NCBI GenBank assembly: GCA_020632955.1
Contig: JACKEO010000001.1
Span: 270,001-334,000 of the forward strand
DNA: 64,000 bases
Direction: 5' to 3'
Origin: Alphaproteobacteria bacterium
GTDB lineage: Bacteria > Myxococcota_A > UBA796 > GCA-2862545
Shown here: positions 49,810-61,899 of the stretch, in pieces
Numbering within the stretch: the first letter of the stretch is position 1
Layout: each line of letters begins with the position of its first letter
Program-made: the position numbers and the translations under genes
The notes under the pieces: model-generated
The model's input: the letters and a program-made list of their open reading frames with translations, nothing else
The model's database searches: none
Told to the model about the DNA's origin: nothing

Positions 49810-51717
49810 GTGGACCGGACCTGGGACCTGCTCGTGAAGGGGGCCACCGTCTTCGACGGCACGGGGGCCCCACCCCGTCGTGTCGACGTGGGCGTGCGCG
49901 ACGGTCGCATCGAGGCCGTCGCCGCCGACCTGCCCGCCGACGCCGCCGCCGAGGTCGTGGCCGCGCAGGGCCAGTGGCTGCTGCCCGGCCTGCTCGACGT
50001 GCACACCCACTTCGACCTCGAGGTGGAGCTGGCACCCGGTCTCCCCGAGGCGGTGCGCCACGGCACCACCACGGTGGTCACGGCGAACTGCTCCCTCGGC
50101 CTCGCCTTCGGCAACCAGCGCCACACCGGCAGCGACCCCATCGTCGACTGCTTCGCCCGGGTGGAGAACATCCCCAAGCCGGTGCTGGCCCGCGCGGCCG
50201 ACGTCGCCACCTGGCGCGAACCCGCCGCCTACCTCGATCACCTCGACACGCTCCCCCTGGGGCCGAACGTGGTCACGATGATGCCGCACTCCATGCTGCG
50301 CATCGAGGTGATGGGCCTGGACGCGGCGATCAGCCGCGAGCCCACCGACACCGAGCTCACCCGCATGAAGGCGCTGGTCGGAGCCGGGCTCGATGCCGGC
50401 TACGCGGGCTTCTCCACGGATGCCCTGCCCTTCCACTACCTGGCGAACGATCCCCACCGGAAGCGCAAGATCCCCACGCAGTACGCCACCTTCCGCGAGC
50501 TGCGCGCGCTCACCGAGGAGGCCCGGGCCCGCGGTCGGGTCTGGCAGACCACGCCGCCGAAGGACAACCCGCTCGCCAGCCTGCGGAACTTCTCGCTCAG
50601 CAGCGGTCGCCTCTGGGGCCGCGGCACCCCGCTCAAGGTCACGGCGGTGGCCGCCATGGACGTGGTGCCCAACGGCATGCTCTTCCGCATGGCCCGCACC
50701 ATCACCACGCTGCTCAACTCCCGCCTGCTCGGCGGCCGGTTCTTCCTGCAGGCGCTCGCGGCCCGCTTCAAGGTGTGGTCCGACGGCGTGGTCAGCCCGC
50801 TGTCGGAGGAGGTCGACGTCCTGCGGGCGGTGAACGAGCAGGATCTCGACGACCGGGAGGGCCGCGCCCGGGTCATGGCGGATCCGGCCTGGCAGGCCCG
50901 GTTCCGCGCCTGGTGGTGGTCGGGCAAGTCCCTGCGCACCCCCATCGCCTGGCTCAAGCGTCGCCTGCGCTACGAGAAGGAGCAGCTCAGCCGCAAGCTC
51001 GAGGACATGGTGGTGGAGCGCTGCCCGGTCGAGGTGTGGCACGGCGAGAGCTTCCGCGCGGTGCACGACCGGCTGACCACCTGGCAGACCACCGGCATCG
51101 GCGCGCGCAGCCCCGAGGAGGCCGAGGCCTTCGCCCGCTTCCCCCACCGCTGCGACGAGGCCGACCTGGTCATCACGCTGCTGCGCACCTTCGACACCGA
51201 CCTGGTGTGGTGGTGCATCTCGGCGAACGCCGACGAGGCCACCGTGGAGCGCATCCTGCTCGACGAGCGCTTCCTGCCCGGCTTCGCCGACAGCGGGGCC
51301 CACATCACGAACATGGCCTTCTACGACGCGAACCTCCGCGCGCTGCGGCACGCCCAGCGCCACGGCGAGGCCGGCGTGGCCCGCATGGTCCATCGCCTCA
51401 CCCGCCAGCCCGCCGACTTCTTCGGCGTGGACGCCGGGCGCCTCGAGCCGGGTGCCCAGGCCGACCTGGTGCTCGTCGACCCCGCCGCGCTCGCCGCCTA
51501 CGAGGGCGAGGCGCACGTCACGCGCATCTTCCGCGACGTCTTCCAGCACGAGCAGCTCGTGAACCGGTCCGACGGCGTGGTCCGGCAGGTCTTCATCGCC
51601 GGGCGTCGCGCCTGGGACGGCTCGGCCACCACACCCGAGCTCGGCACCGTGCCCATGGGCCGCCTCCTGCGCGCCGGCGAGGCGGCGCCCGTGCCCGCCG
51701 CCCAGGCCGCGAAGTAG
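49810..51717 (+). CDS. N-acyl-D-amino-acid deacylase-like amidohydrolase
   Basis: 635 residues of the COG3653 amidohydrolase group. DLLVKGATVFDGTGAPPRRVDVGVRDGRI begins the beta-sandwich; LPGLLDVHTHFD is the metal HxH; TTVVTANCSLG holds the Cys ligand typical of D-aminoacylases; ADSGAHITNM is the conserved Asp. It is longer than classical D-aminoacylase (about 480-500) because of a middle insertion (about 250-400). Hydrolyses an N-acyl-D-amino acid or related cyclic amide; substrate unknown. GTG 49810 chosen; the M64-like gene follows after 2 bases. Confidence 0.85.
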   Translation: MDRTWDLLVKGATVFDGTGAPPRRVDVGVRDGRIEAVAADLPADAAAEVVAAQGQWLLPGLLDVHTHFDLEVELAPGLPEAVRHGTTTVVTANCSLGLAFGNQRHTGSDPIVDCFARVENIPKPVLARAADVATWREPAAYLDHLDTLPLGPNVVTMMPHSMLRIEVMGLDAAISREPTDTELTRMKALVGAGLDAGYAGFSTDALPFHYLANDPHRKRKIPTQYATFRELRALTEEARARGRVWQTTPPKDNPLASLRNFSLSSGRLWGRGTPLKVTAVAAMDVVPNGMLFRMARTITTLLNSRLLGGRFFLQALAARFKVWSDGVVSPLSEEVDVLRAVNEQDLDDREGRARVMADPAWQARFRAWWWSGKSLRTPIAWLKRRLRYEKEQLSRKLEDMVVERCPVEVWHGESFRAVHDRLTTWQTTGIGARSPEEAEAFARFPHRCDEADLVITLLRTFDTDLVWWCISANADEATVERILLDERFLPGFADSGAHITNMAFYDANLRALRHAQRHGEAGVARMVHRLTRQPADFFGVDAGRLEPGAQADLVLVDPAALAAYEGEAHVTRIFRDVFQHEQLVNRSDGVVRQVFIAGRRAWDGSATTPELGTVPMGRLLRAGEAAPVPAAQAAK

Positions 51718-51719
51718 GC

Positions 51720-53066
51720 GTGCTCGCCGCCGTCCTGGCGGGTCTTGCGGTCGCGGCGCCCGCGCCGTCGTCCGTGCGCACCCTGCTGCTGCCGGACGGA
51801 GCCCACCTCGAGGCCCACGCACCCGCCCCCCGTGCCCCACGTCTCCGCCTCCTGCCCGACGCGCTGCAGACGCTGCCGCTGCACGGGCCGGCGCCCTGGA
51901 GCACGCCCGACCGGCAGCTCGACCTCGTGGTGCTCTCGGAGGCCTACACCGCCGGGGAGCAGGCGCGGTTCGAGGCCGACGCGCGCGCCTTCGTCACCCA
52001 CCTGCTGTCCCTGGAGCCCTGGTCCACCTTCCCCGATCTGCTCGCCGTGCGCGCGGTCTTCGTGCCCTCCGCCGACGCGGTGCTGGACGACCTCGAGGGG
52101 GAGGACCTGCGGCGCACGGCCTTCGAGTGCACGTATGGCTGCGGCCTGGAGGGCGTGGCCACCAGCCGCCTCGTCTGCTGCGACGAGCCCACCGTGATCG
52201 AGGCCGCCACCCGCACCGGCGAGGGCACCGACGGCATCCTCGTGCTCTCGGCCGACCCCCGCTTCGGCGGCTCGGGGGGGGCCACCTACGCGGTGGCCTA
52301 CACCGGCGACGACGAGGCGCTCCGGGTCCAGGCCCACGAGGTGAGCCACACCCTGGTGCAGCTCTGGGACGAGTACGAGCTCGGCGTGGCCGTCACCCCC
52401 GACGACCTGCCGCGGTCCCCGAACTGCGCCGCCGCCGATGCCGCGCTGCCGTGGCACCGGTGGCTGGCGGCCGCGGTGGACTGGACGGCGTGGCATGCCG
52501 CCCTCGACGCCGGCGATCCGACGGCCTGCGACGGACGCGCGCTCGCGCCTGGCGAGGTCTGCGCCTTCCCCGGCTGCAGCTTCCCCGAGCTGGTGCGCCC
52601 CACGGCCGACGCCTGCACCATGCGCAGCCTGCAGGACCGCTGGTGCCCGGTGTGCCAGGAGGCCATCGTCCGCCGCCTCTACCGCGCGCTCGGGGAGGGC
52701 TTCGTCCTCGAGGTCGATCCCGATCCCACCCGTCCCGTGGTGCTCGGCGACGCCCCCACCACCTTCACGGCCACGGTGCCCCACGGCGACCTGCCGCTGG
52801 CCTGGTCGTGGACCCTCGACGACCTGCCCGTGGGCACCGGGTCCAGCCTCACCCTCGAGCGAGGGGCGCTGGGCGGTGGCCTGCTGCGGGTGGAGGTCCG
52901 CGACGCCTCGGGCTTCGTGCGCAGCGACCCCGGGGGCGTGGCGGTGCGCCAGCAGACCTGGCAGGTGGAGGACCCGGGGTGCACGGGCTGCGCCACGGGA
53001 TCGGGCGGCCTCGGCCACGTCCTCCTCCCCCTCCTGATCCTCCCTCTCCGCCGGAGACGTCGATGA
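51720..53066 (+). CDS. M64-like metallopeptidase with MYXO-CTERM-type tail
   Basis: 448 residues with an N-terminal signal peptide (LAAVLAGLAVAAPAP). The peptidase M64 (IgA-peptidase) core is seen as LDLVVLSEAYT and the zinc motif HEVSHTLVQLWDEYE (206-220), with two cysteine-rich loops. A PKD-like domain follows (about 340-410). The C-terminus GCTGCATGSGGLGHVLLPL.. ends in five Arg: a Cys-hydrophobic-Arg tail of the myxosortase-processed type. Likely a surface-displayed protease. Start GTG 51720 inferred from the reading frame; stop overlaps the YhhN gene (ATGA). Confidence 0.85.
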   Translation: MLAAVLAGLAVAAPAPSSVRTLLLPDGAHLEAHAPAPRAPRLRLLPDALQTLPLHGPAPWSTPDRQLDLVVLSEAYTAGEQARFEADARAFVTHLLSLEPWSTFPDLLAVRAVFVPSADAVLDDLEGEDLRRTAFECTYGCGLEGVATSRLVCCDEPTVIEAATRTGEGTDGILVLSADPRFGGSGGATYAVAYTGDDEALRVQAHEVSHTLVQLWDEYELGVAVTPDDLPRSPNCAAADAALPWHRWLAAAVDWTAWHAALDAGDPTACDGRALAPGEVCAFPGCSFPELVRPTADACTMRSLQDRWCPVCQEAIVRRLYRALGEGFVLEVDPDPTRPVVLGDAPTTFTATVPHGDLPLAWSWTLDDLPVGTGSSLTLERGALGGGLLRVEVRDASGFVRSDPGGVAVRQQTWQVEDPGCTGCATGSGGLGHVLLPLLILPLRRRRR

Positions 53067-53695
53067 CCCCCTGGATCCTGGCCTGCGCCGCCGGCCTCGC
53101 CCTGAGCCTCGTCGGCGAGGTCCGCGGCCACCGACCGGTGCGCGCGGTGGGCAAGCTCGCCGCCTCGGGGGCGTTCCTCGGCCTGGCGTGGAACGTGGGC
53201 CTCGCGGAGGTCGCACCGCACGGGCCGTGGATGGTGGGGGGCCTGCTGCTCTCGGCCCTGGGCGACGCCCTGCTGCTCGCCGACGACAAGCGCGTCTTCC
53301 TCGCCGGGCTCGTGGCCTTCCTGCTCGCCCACGTGGCCTACGCCGTGGCCTACGCCCTGCTCGGACCGGCGCTGCCGTGGGTGGCGGCGGGGGCCGTGGG
53401 CATGCTCGCCCTCGGCGTGGGCGTGGATCGCTGGCTGGGCACGGCCGCCGGGCGCCTGCGACCCGCCGTGCTCGCCTACACGGTGGCCATCGGGGTGATG
53501 GTGAGCCTCGCGGCCGGCGTGCCCGGGCGTCCCCTGCTCACGCTGGGCGCCGTGCTCTTCGCGATCTCCGACCTCTTCGTGGCGCGCCAGCGCTTCGTGG
53601 CCGCCGAGGTGCGCAACCGCCTGGTGGGGCTGCCGCTGTACTACCTGGCCCAGATCCTGCTGGTGGTGGCCGCCGCCGAGGCCGCCACCCCGTGA
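53063..53695 (+). CDS. YhhN family membrane protein (lysoplasmalogenase-like)
   Basis: 210 residues, seven or eight hydrophobic helices. The YhhN/TMEM86 pattern is seen in LGDALLLADDKRVFLAGLVAFLLAHVAY and LFAISDLFVARQRFV...LPLYYLAQ, with the two conserved Asp residues. TMEM86 proteins hydrolyse lysoplasmalogens; myxobacteria make plasmalogens, so a similar role is plausible but inferred. ATG 53063 overlaps the M64 stop. Confidence 0.9.
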   Translation: MTPWILACAAGLALSLVGEVRGHRPVRAVGKLAASGAFLGLAWNVGLAEVAPHGPWMVGGLLLSALGDALLLADDKRVFLAGLVAFLLAHVAYAVAYALLGPALPWVAAGAVGMLALGVGVDRWLGTAAGRLRPAVLAYTVAIGVMVSLAAGVPGRPLLTLGAVLFAISDLFVARQRFVAAEVRNRLVGLPLYYLAQILLVVAAAEAATP

Positions 53696-54549
53696 GGTGC
53701 TGGGCGATCTCCGACCTGCACGTCAGCCACCCGGGGAACGCCGCGGCGCTCGACGCGCTGCCCGACCTGCGCCCCGACTGGCTGATCGTCGCGGGCGACG
53801 TGGCCGAGCGCGCCGACACGGTGGTCGCCACCCTGGCCCGGCTGCGCGGCCGGGTGGGGCGTCTGCTCTGGGTGCCGGGCAACCACGAGCTGTGGCGGTC
53901 CGACGATGCCGCCGGCACGGGCGTGGGTCGCTACCTCGAGCTGGTGCGCAGGCTCCGCGCGGTCGACGTGCACACACCCGAGGACGGCTGGATCCGCTGG
54001 CCCGGCGAGGGCCCGCCCACCGCCGTCGTCCCCCTGTTCCTGCTCTACGACTACAGCTTCGCGCCCCCGGAGGTGGGCCCGGAGGGTGCGCTGGCGTGGG
54101 CGCGGGAGGGCGGCATCCACCCTGCCGACGAGGTGCTCCTCGACCCGGCCCCGTACGCGGACCGCCCCGCCTGGTGCCGCGCGCGCCTCGCCGCCGCCGA
54201 GGCGCTGCTGGCCACCGTCCCGGCCGACCACGCCACGGTCCTCGTGAACCACTGGCCGCTGCGGCGCGATCTGGTGCGCATCCCGCGGGTGCCTCGCTAC
54301 GCGCCGTGGTGCGGCACCACGGCCACCGAGGACTGGCACCGCCGCTTCCGGGCGCGGGTGGTGGTGGCGGGCCACCTGCACGTGCGCACCACCGACTGGC
54401 GCGACGGCACCCGCTTCGAGGAGGCGAGCCTCGGCTACCCCCGCGACTGGGACGCCGCGCGGGGGGTGCAGGCCTACCTCAGGGAGATCCTGCCGGGTCC
54501 GTCAGGGCCCCTCCCCACCGGGAGCAGGGGCCCCGAGGTGCACCGCTAG
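53692..54549 (+). CDS. Calcineurin-like metallophosphoesterase
   Basis: 285 residues. Metal motifs: SDLHVSHPGN (DxH), VAGDVAERAD (GD), WVPGNHELW (GNHE), VNHWPL (H), and AGHLHVRTTDW (GHxH). Class and size match the cytosolic metallophosphoesterases of unknown substrate seen in actinobacteria and proteobacteria. GTG 53692 overlaps the YhhN stop; last gene of the four-gene operon. Its TAG stop shares bases with the TAG of the convergent gene (CTAG palindrome). Confidence 0.9.
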   Translation: MRCWAISDLHVSHPGNAAALDALPDLRPDWLIVAGDVAERADTVVATLARLRGRVGRLLWVPGNHELWRSDDAAGTGVGRYLELVRRLRAVDVHTPEDGWIRWPGEGPPTAVVPLFLLYDYSFAPPEVGPEGALAWAREGGIHPADEVLLDPAPYADRPAWCRARLAAAEALLATVPADHATVLVNHWPLRRDLVRIPRVPRYAPWCGTTATEDWHRRFRARVVVAGHLHVRTTDWRDGTRFEEASLGYPRDWDAARGVQAYLREILPGPSGPLPTGSRGPEVHR

Positions 54550-55175
54550 GCGCGCTCCTCGTCGGGCTGCGTGGGCGCCTCGGGCGACGCCACGCCGTCC
54601 TGGGACTCGTAGAAGCCGGAGTCGTCGAACTCCCGCGGATCGAGGGCCTCCTTGGCCGGCACGGCGGCCTGGAAGACCTGCGCGGTGACCGCCGACAGCA
54701 CCTCGTCGGGCGCGCCGTCGTCGGCCGGGGAGTTGACGGCCTGCACGGGCTTGTCGTTGCGACGGGCCACCGGCGGGGGCGCCACGGTGTCCACCGGGCC
54801 CGGGGCCGGCGCCACCACGCCGAGCTCCAGGGCGCGGTTCATGCGGTCGACCGCATCGCCGAGGCCGCGCAGCGTGAGGCGCGACTCGGCGAGCCAGGCG
54901 CGCGTGTTGCGCTCCACGGCCGAGTGGAGGAGCGCCATCTGCGCGTCCATCCGCATCGTCCGGGCCCGGTCCACGCCGACGATGTAGCCGAAGCCGGTGG
55001 CGAAGACCGACACCACCACCACGGGCCAGACCATGTTCGGCGACAGCGCCACGCCCAGCGAGAAGCCGGTGCAGGTGCCGAGCAGGGTGAAGTTGCGGAC
55101 GATGTGATCGGCGTCCATGTAGAGCTGCGCGGCGCGCTCGTGGATCGCCTGCGGGTCGTACTCGATGTGCGTCAT
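54546..55175 (-). CDS. Unknown membrane protein, two helices and acidic C-terminal tail
   Basis: 209 residues, family not recognised. An N-terminal helix (HIEYDPQAIHERAAQLYMDADHIV) precedes a hairpin of two transmembrane helices (about 31-50 and 52-70, FTLLGTCTGFSLGVAL and VWPVVVVSVFATGFGYIVG). Then come a predicted coiled region (ARTMRMDAQMALLHSAVERNTRAWLAESRL) and a long disordered acidic tail. ATG 55175 has AGAGGG upstream; an ATG 48 bases earlier is less likely. Overlaps the convergent phosphoesterase by 4 bases. Confidence 0.6.
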   Translation of the reverse strand: MTHIEYDPQAIHERAAQLYMDADHIVRNFTLLGTCTGFSLGVALSPNMVWPVVVVSVFATGFGYIVGVDRARTMRMDAQMALLHSAVERNTRAWLAESRLTLRGLGDAVDRMNRALELGVVAPAPGPVDTVAPPPVARRNDKPVQAVNSPADDGAPDEVLSAVTAQVFQAAVPAKEALDPREFDDSGFYESQDGVASPEAPTQPDEERA

Positions 55176-55279
55176 GGGACCCTCTTGCCGGTGCGGCGGG
55201 TGGGACGCATGGAACATCGACACGTCGCGCGCGTCCTGAAGGCGGACCGACGTCCGGTACCCGTCGGAGGGCTGCTGCG

Positions 55280-55834
55280 GTGCGAGGACTGGTCGACATC
55301 GTCCGTGAGCTGCTGGGCATGCTCCCGCCGTGGGCAGCGCTCCTCGTGGTGGCGGCGGTGCTCACGGTGGCCGCCCCGGGCCTGCGCACAGCGATGCGCA
55401 GCCGGCAGATCCGGGAATCGGTACGCCAGATGGTGCGCGCCGATCCCTCCCGGAAGGCGATCCTCGCGGACCGCGCCCTGGGCCGCGCCGGCGGATCCCC
55501 CGCCCTGCTGTCCCTGGTGGCCACCGAGGCCCACCGACGTCAGCTCCCGTCCCTGCACGCGCGGGCCCTCGACGCCCTGGCGGCGGTACCCCACGGCCGC
55601 GTCGAGCTCGCGCGTCTCCGACGCACCCTCGCGCCCGAGCGCGCCGCCCCGCGCCACCCCCTGGAGACGGTGGTGCGGGTGGAGCAGCTCCTCGAGGCCG
55701 GGGCGGTCGCCGCGGCACGGGCCCGTCTCGACGAAGGCCTCGCAGAGCATCCCTCCGACCCGGCGATCCAGGACGTGGCGGCGAAGGTGAGGGCGGCCGA
55801 AGCGGCGTTGGACGCACCCGAGGGCGAGCGGTAA
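55280..55834 (+). CDS. Unknown membrane-anchored protein with helical repeats
   Basis: 184 residues, family not recognised. One N-terminal transmembrane helix (LPPWAALLVVAAVLTVAAPG), then a basic region and Ala/Arg-rich helical pairs (VVRVEQLLEAGAVAAARARLDEGLAEHPSDPAIQDVAAKVRAAEAAL) resembling a TPR-like unit at the C-terminus. GTG 55280 with GGAGG nine bases upstream. Just before the POT transporter, 29 bases away; any link is speculative. Confidence 0.6.
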   Translation: MRGLVDIVRELLGMLPPWAALLVVAAVLTVAAPGLRTAMRSRQIRESVRQMVRADPSRKAILADRALGRAGGSPALLSLVATEAHRRQLPSLHARALDALAAVPHGRVELARLRRTLAPERAAPRHPLETVVRVEQLLEAGAVAAARARLDEGLAEHPSDPAIQDVAAKVRAAEAALDAPEGER

Positions 55835-55863
55835 GCCCGGCGGTCGCCCTGCCTGGAGCGCCG

Positions 55864-57750
55864 ATGTCCTCCCCCACGACCGCGCAAGCCGCCGGAGCAG
55901 CCGCCGGCGCCACCGTCCTGGGCCACCCCGCGGGGCTGTTCACCCTGTTCTTCGCCGAGATGTGGGAGCGCTTCTCCTTCTACGGCATGCGCGCCCTGCT
56001 CACGCTGTACATGGTGAAGGGCTTCCTCGCGATGGACGACGACCGCGCCTACGCGGTCTACGGCTCCTACGGCGCCCTGGTGTACGCCTCGCCCTTCTTC
56101 GGCGGGATGATCGCCGACCAGCTCGTCGGCCCTCGCCGCGCCGTGCTGCTGGGCGCCCTGCTCATGGCCGGCGGCCACCTGCTGATGACCCTGGAGCACG
56201 CCACCGCCTTCTACCTGGCGCTGGCCCTGCTCGTGGTGGGCAACGGCTTCTTCAAGCCGAACATGTCCACGATGGTGGGCGAGCTGTACCCCGCGGGCAG
56301 CCCGCGGAAGGACGCCGGCTACACCCTCTTCTACATGGGCATCAACCTGGGCGCGGGCCTGGCTCCGCTGCTCTGCGGCTACTTCGGCGAGTCCGAGGCG
56401 TGGGGCTGGCACTACGGCTTCGGCCTGGCCACCGTGGGCATGCTCGTGGGCACGGCGATCTTCGTGGCGCCCACCCGCCTGACCCAGGTGCTCGTGGGCA
56501 GCACGGCCGTGGTCACCGCCGGCACGCTGGTCACGGTGCAGTCGGGCTGGATGCTCGCCGTGAACGCCTTCCTCGCCGTGGCCCTGCTCGTGGCGGCCGG
56601 CATCGCCGTGCTCGCCCTGCACCGGGGCGGCGTGCCCGCGGGGCTCGGCGCTCCCGCCCATCCCGAGCGCCTCACGAAGCGCCTCGCGGGCCTCGGCCCC
56701 TGGACCTGGACCTGGCTGGGTGCGCTGGCCGTGGTGCCCGTGGTGGCCCTGCTCCTGCAGCACGAGCCGGTGACCCGCGGCATCGTCAGCGCCGTGGGGG
56801 CCATCGCCCTGGCCTACCTGCTCCGCGAGGCATGGCGCGCCGCCCGGGTGGAGCGCGACCGGCTGCTGGTGGCGCTGGCGCTGATGTTCGCGTCCATCTT
56901 CTTCTGGGCGCTGTTCGAGCAGGCGGGCAGCTCGCTGTCCAACTTCACCGACCGCAACGTCGATCGCGTGGCGGACGCCGTGGTGGTCACCGAGGCCGAC
57001 GTGGGGCGGGAGGTGGAGCTGCCGCTGTCGTCGGCCCAGCTCGGCTACCCGCGGGCGGGCCGCGCCCTGTCGGTGACCGACCTCGAGCAGGCCCGCAAGG
57101 AGGGCCAGGCGGCGCTCTCGTGGACGCTCGGTCCCGAGCACGTGGGCATGGCGCTGGAGGGCGAGGAGGTGGTGGCCAGCCAGCTCCAGTCCGCCAACCC
57201 GATCTTCATCCTGCTCTTCGGCCTGCCCTTCGCGGCGCTGTGGTCGTGGCTGGGCGCGCGCGGTCGCGAGCCCTCGGAGGCCGTGAAGTTCTCGCTGGGA
57301 CTGGCCCAGGTGGGGCTGGGCTTCGTCGCCCTCTGGTACGGCACCACCGTGGCCGACGCGCAGGGCATGGTGGGCATGCACTGGCTGCTGCTCGCCTACC
57401 TGCTGCACACCACCGGCGAGCTGTGCGTCTCGCCCGTCGGCCTGTCGATGGTCACCAAGCTCGCCCCCAGACGCATCGTCGCCTCGGTCATGGGCGCATG
57501 GTTCCTGGCCACCAGCTTCAGCCACCTGATCGCCGCCGCCATCGCCGCGCTCACCGGGGTGAGCGGCCCGTCGGAGGACGGCGTGGTCCGCATCCCGCCC
57601 CCGGTCGAGACCGTCGGGGTGTACGGTGGCGTCTTCCTGCAGATCGGGCTGCTGGCCGTGGTCGCGGCCGCCGCCCTGCTCGTGGTGTCGCCCCTGCTGA
57701 CACGGGGGATGCACCGCGAGGTGACCGCCCCGCCGGAGCCCGCCGCATGA
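55864..57750 (+). CDS. POT-family proton-coupled oligopeptide transporter
   Basis: 628 residues. POT/PTR2 signature: FFAEMWERFSFYGMRALLTLYMV (EXXERFxYYG type) near the start, FFKPNMSTMVGELY in the first half, and FALFEQAGSSLSNF-like FWALFEQAGSSLSNFTDRNVD in the second. Imports di- and tripeptides with protons. About 14 helices; a ~90-residue insertion of Asp/Glu-rich sequence sits between helices (about 365-445), longer than in classical DtpA. ATG 55864 chosen. The 62-residue gene begins 4 bases before its stop. Confidence 0.93.
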   Translation: MSSPTTAQAAGAAAGATVLGHPAGLFTLFFAEMWERFSFYGMRALLTLYMVKGFLAMDDDRAYAVYGSYGALVYASPFFGGMIADQLVGPRRAVLLGALLMAGGHLLMTLEHATAFYLALALLVVGNGFFKPNMSTMVGELYPAGSPRKDAGYTLFYMGINLGAGLAPLLCGYFGESEAWGWHYGFGLATVGMLVGTAIFVAPTRLTQVLVGSTAVVTAGTLVTVQSGWMLAVNAFLAVALLVAAGIAVLALHRGGVPAGLGAPAHPERLTKRLAGLGPWTWTWLGALAVVPVVALLLQHEPVTRGIVSAVGAIALAYLLREAWRAARVERDRLLVALALMFASIFFWALFEQAGSSLSNFTDRNVDRVADAVVVTEADVGREVELPLSSAQLGYPRAGRALSVTDLEQARKEGQAALSWTLGPEHVGMALEGEEVVASQLQSANPIFILLFGLPFAALWSWLGARGREPSEAVKFSLGLAQVGLGFVALWYGTTVADAQGMVGMHWLLLAYLLHTTGELCVSPVGLSMVTKLAPRRIVASVMGAWFLATSFSHLIAAAIAALTGVSGPSEDGVVRIPPPVETVGVYGGVFLQIGLLAVVAAAALLVVSPLLTRGMHREVTAPPEPAA

Positions 57751-57935
57751 GCGCCGACCACGCCTGGACCGCCGACGCCATCGCCCGCGACCTCGATCTC
57801 GTCGTCTTCGAGCTCGAGCAGGCGCCGCGCAAGGGCGACGACCGCGACGCGCTGCTGGCGGAACGTCAGGAACTCCGCCGCAAGCTGGAGCGTCTGCGAC
57901 AGCGCGTCGAGGACCTGGCCTCCGCCCTCGGGTAG
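57747..57935 (+). CDS. Small coiled-coil protein
   Basis: 62 residues. Acidic N-terminal helix (ADAIARDLDLVVFELEQAPRKGDD) followed by a Leu/Glu/Arg coiled coil (RQELRRKLERLRQRVEDLASAL). Overlaps the transporter stop (ATGA). No homology recognised; may stabilise the transporter or be independent. Confidence 0.55.
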   Translation: MSADHAWTADAIARDLDLVVFELEQAPRKGDDRDALLAERQELRRKLERLRQRVEDLASALG

Positions 57936-58010
57936 GGCCGCGGCCGGGGCCCGCACCGCCCTGCACCACAGGCCCCGCCACACCTGCGCACGCGGTCCCT
58001 GGGGAAGGTC

Positions 58011-58019
58011 TGTGGACAA
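58011..58019 (-). promoter_or_regulatory. DnaA-box-like site
   Basis: Minus strand TTGTCCACA, the DnaA box form used in GC-rich bacteria. E. coli nrdAB is controlled by DnaA through boxes upstream of its promoter, so this site may tie nrdJ to replication initiation. Single nine-base match, and only suggestive. Confidence 0.4.
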
Positions 58020-58131
58020 CCCGGGGACAACGCGGGGACGACCGCGCGCCGTCGGCCCGGAGTGACGGTTCGTCCGATCCTCTGCCGTGGGGGACGCTGT
58101 GGACGCTTCTTGTCCGGTTTTCCATAGCCGG

Positions 58132-58147
58132 ATACCACATCTGGTAG
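58132..58147 (+). promoter_or_regulatory. NrdR box 1
   Basis: ATACCACATCTGGTAG keeps the invariant positions of the NrdR consensus acaCwAtATaTwGwgt (C4, A6, A8, T9, T11, G13). It lies 32 bases before box 2, start to start, the three-helical-turn spacing typical of paired NrdR sites. NrdR is the Zn/ATP-cone repressor of ribonucleotide reductase genes. Confidence 0.65.
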
Positions 58148-58163
58148 GTCGACTCGGGATCAC

Positions 58164-58179
58164 CCCCAAGATATGGTGT
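58164..58179 (+). promoter_or_regulatory. NrdR box 2
   Basis: CCCCAAGATATGGTGT matches the NrdR consensus well (C4, A5, A6, A8, T9, A10, T11, G13, T14, G15, T16). It starts 32 bases after box 1 and about 110 bases before the nrdJ start. Together with box 1 it predicts that nrdJ is repressed by NrdR when dATP is high. Confidence 0.7.
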
Positions 58180-58290
58180 GCGGGTGCCGCCCGAGGCACG
58201 CCGGCCGTCGAGCGCACCGCGCTCCTCCCACCGGTGGGGCTCCCCGTCCCGCCACGGCCTCCCCTTCCCCGCACCGCCAGGGGTGTCCTC

Positions 58291-61854
<3,564 letters not shown>

Positions 61855-61865
61855 CCCTCCCGGCG

Positions 61866-61899
61866 GCGATCAGGAGCGCGATCAGGAGCGCGATCAGGG
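61866..61899. repeat. Triple 12-bp tandem repeat
   Basis: Three copies (the last partial) of GCGATCAGGAGC in a row just after nrdJ. On the minus strand each copy reads ...CTCCTGATCGC and so carries a TGA, and the third copy supplies the stop codon of the downstream 187-residue gene. Probably slippage-derived. Confidence 0.75.

Larger units (their letters stand above)
57936..58290. other. nrdJ control region
   Basis: About 355 bases without a gene. It contains a DnaA-box-like TGTGGACAA (58011-58019), another TGTGGAC (58098-58104), a possible -35 TTGTCC (58110-58115), the two NrdR boxes, and about 110 bases of GC-rich leader with a CCCACCGGTGGG palindrome. I looked for a cobalamin riboswitch before this B12-dependent enzyme and did not see a B12 box (GCCACTG). 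Confidence 0.55.

Noticed and set aside
58180..58290. Possible cobalamin riboswitch before nrdJ
   Set aside because: No B12 box or its conserved core was visible; the leader is GC-rich with only a simple palindrome.
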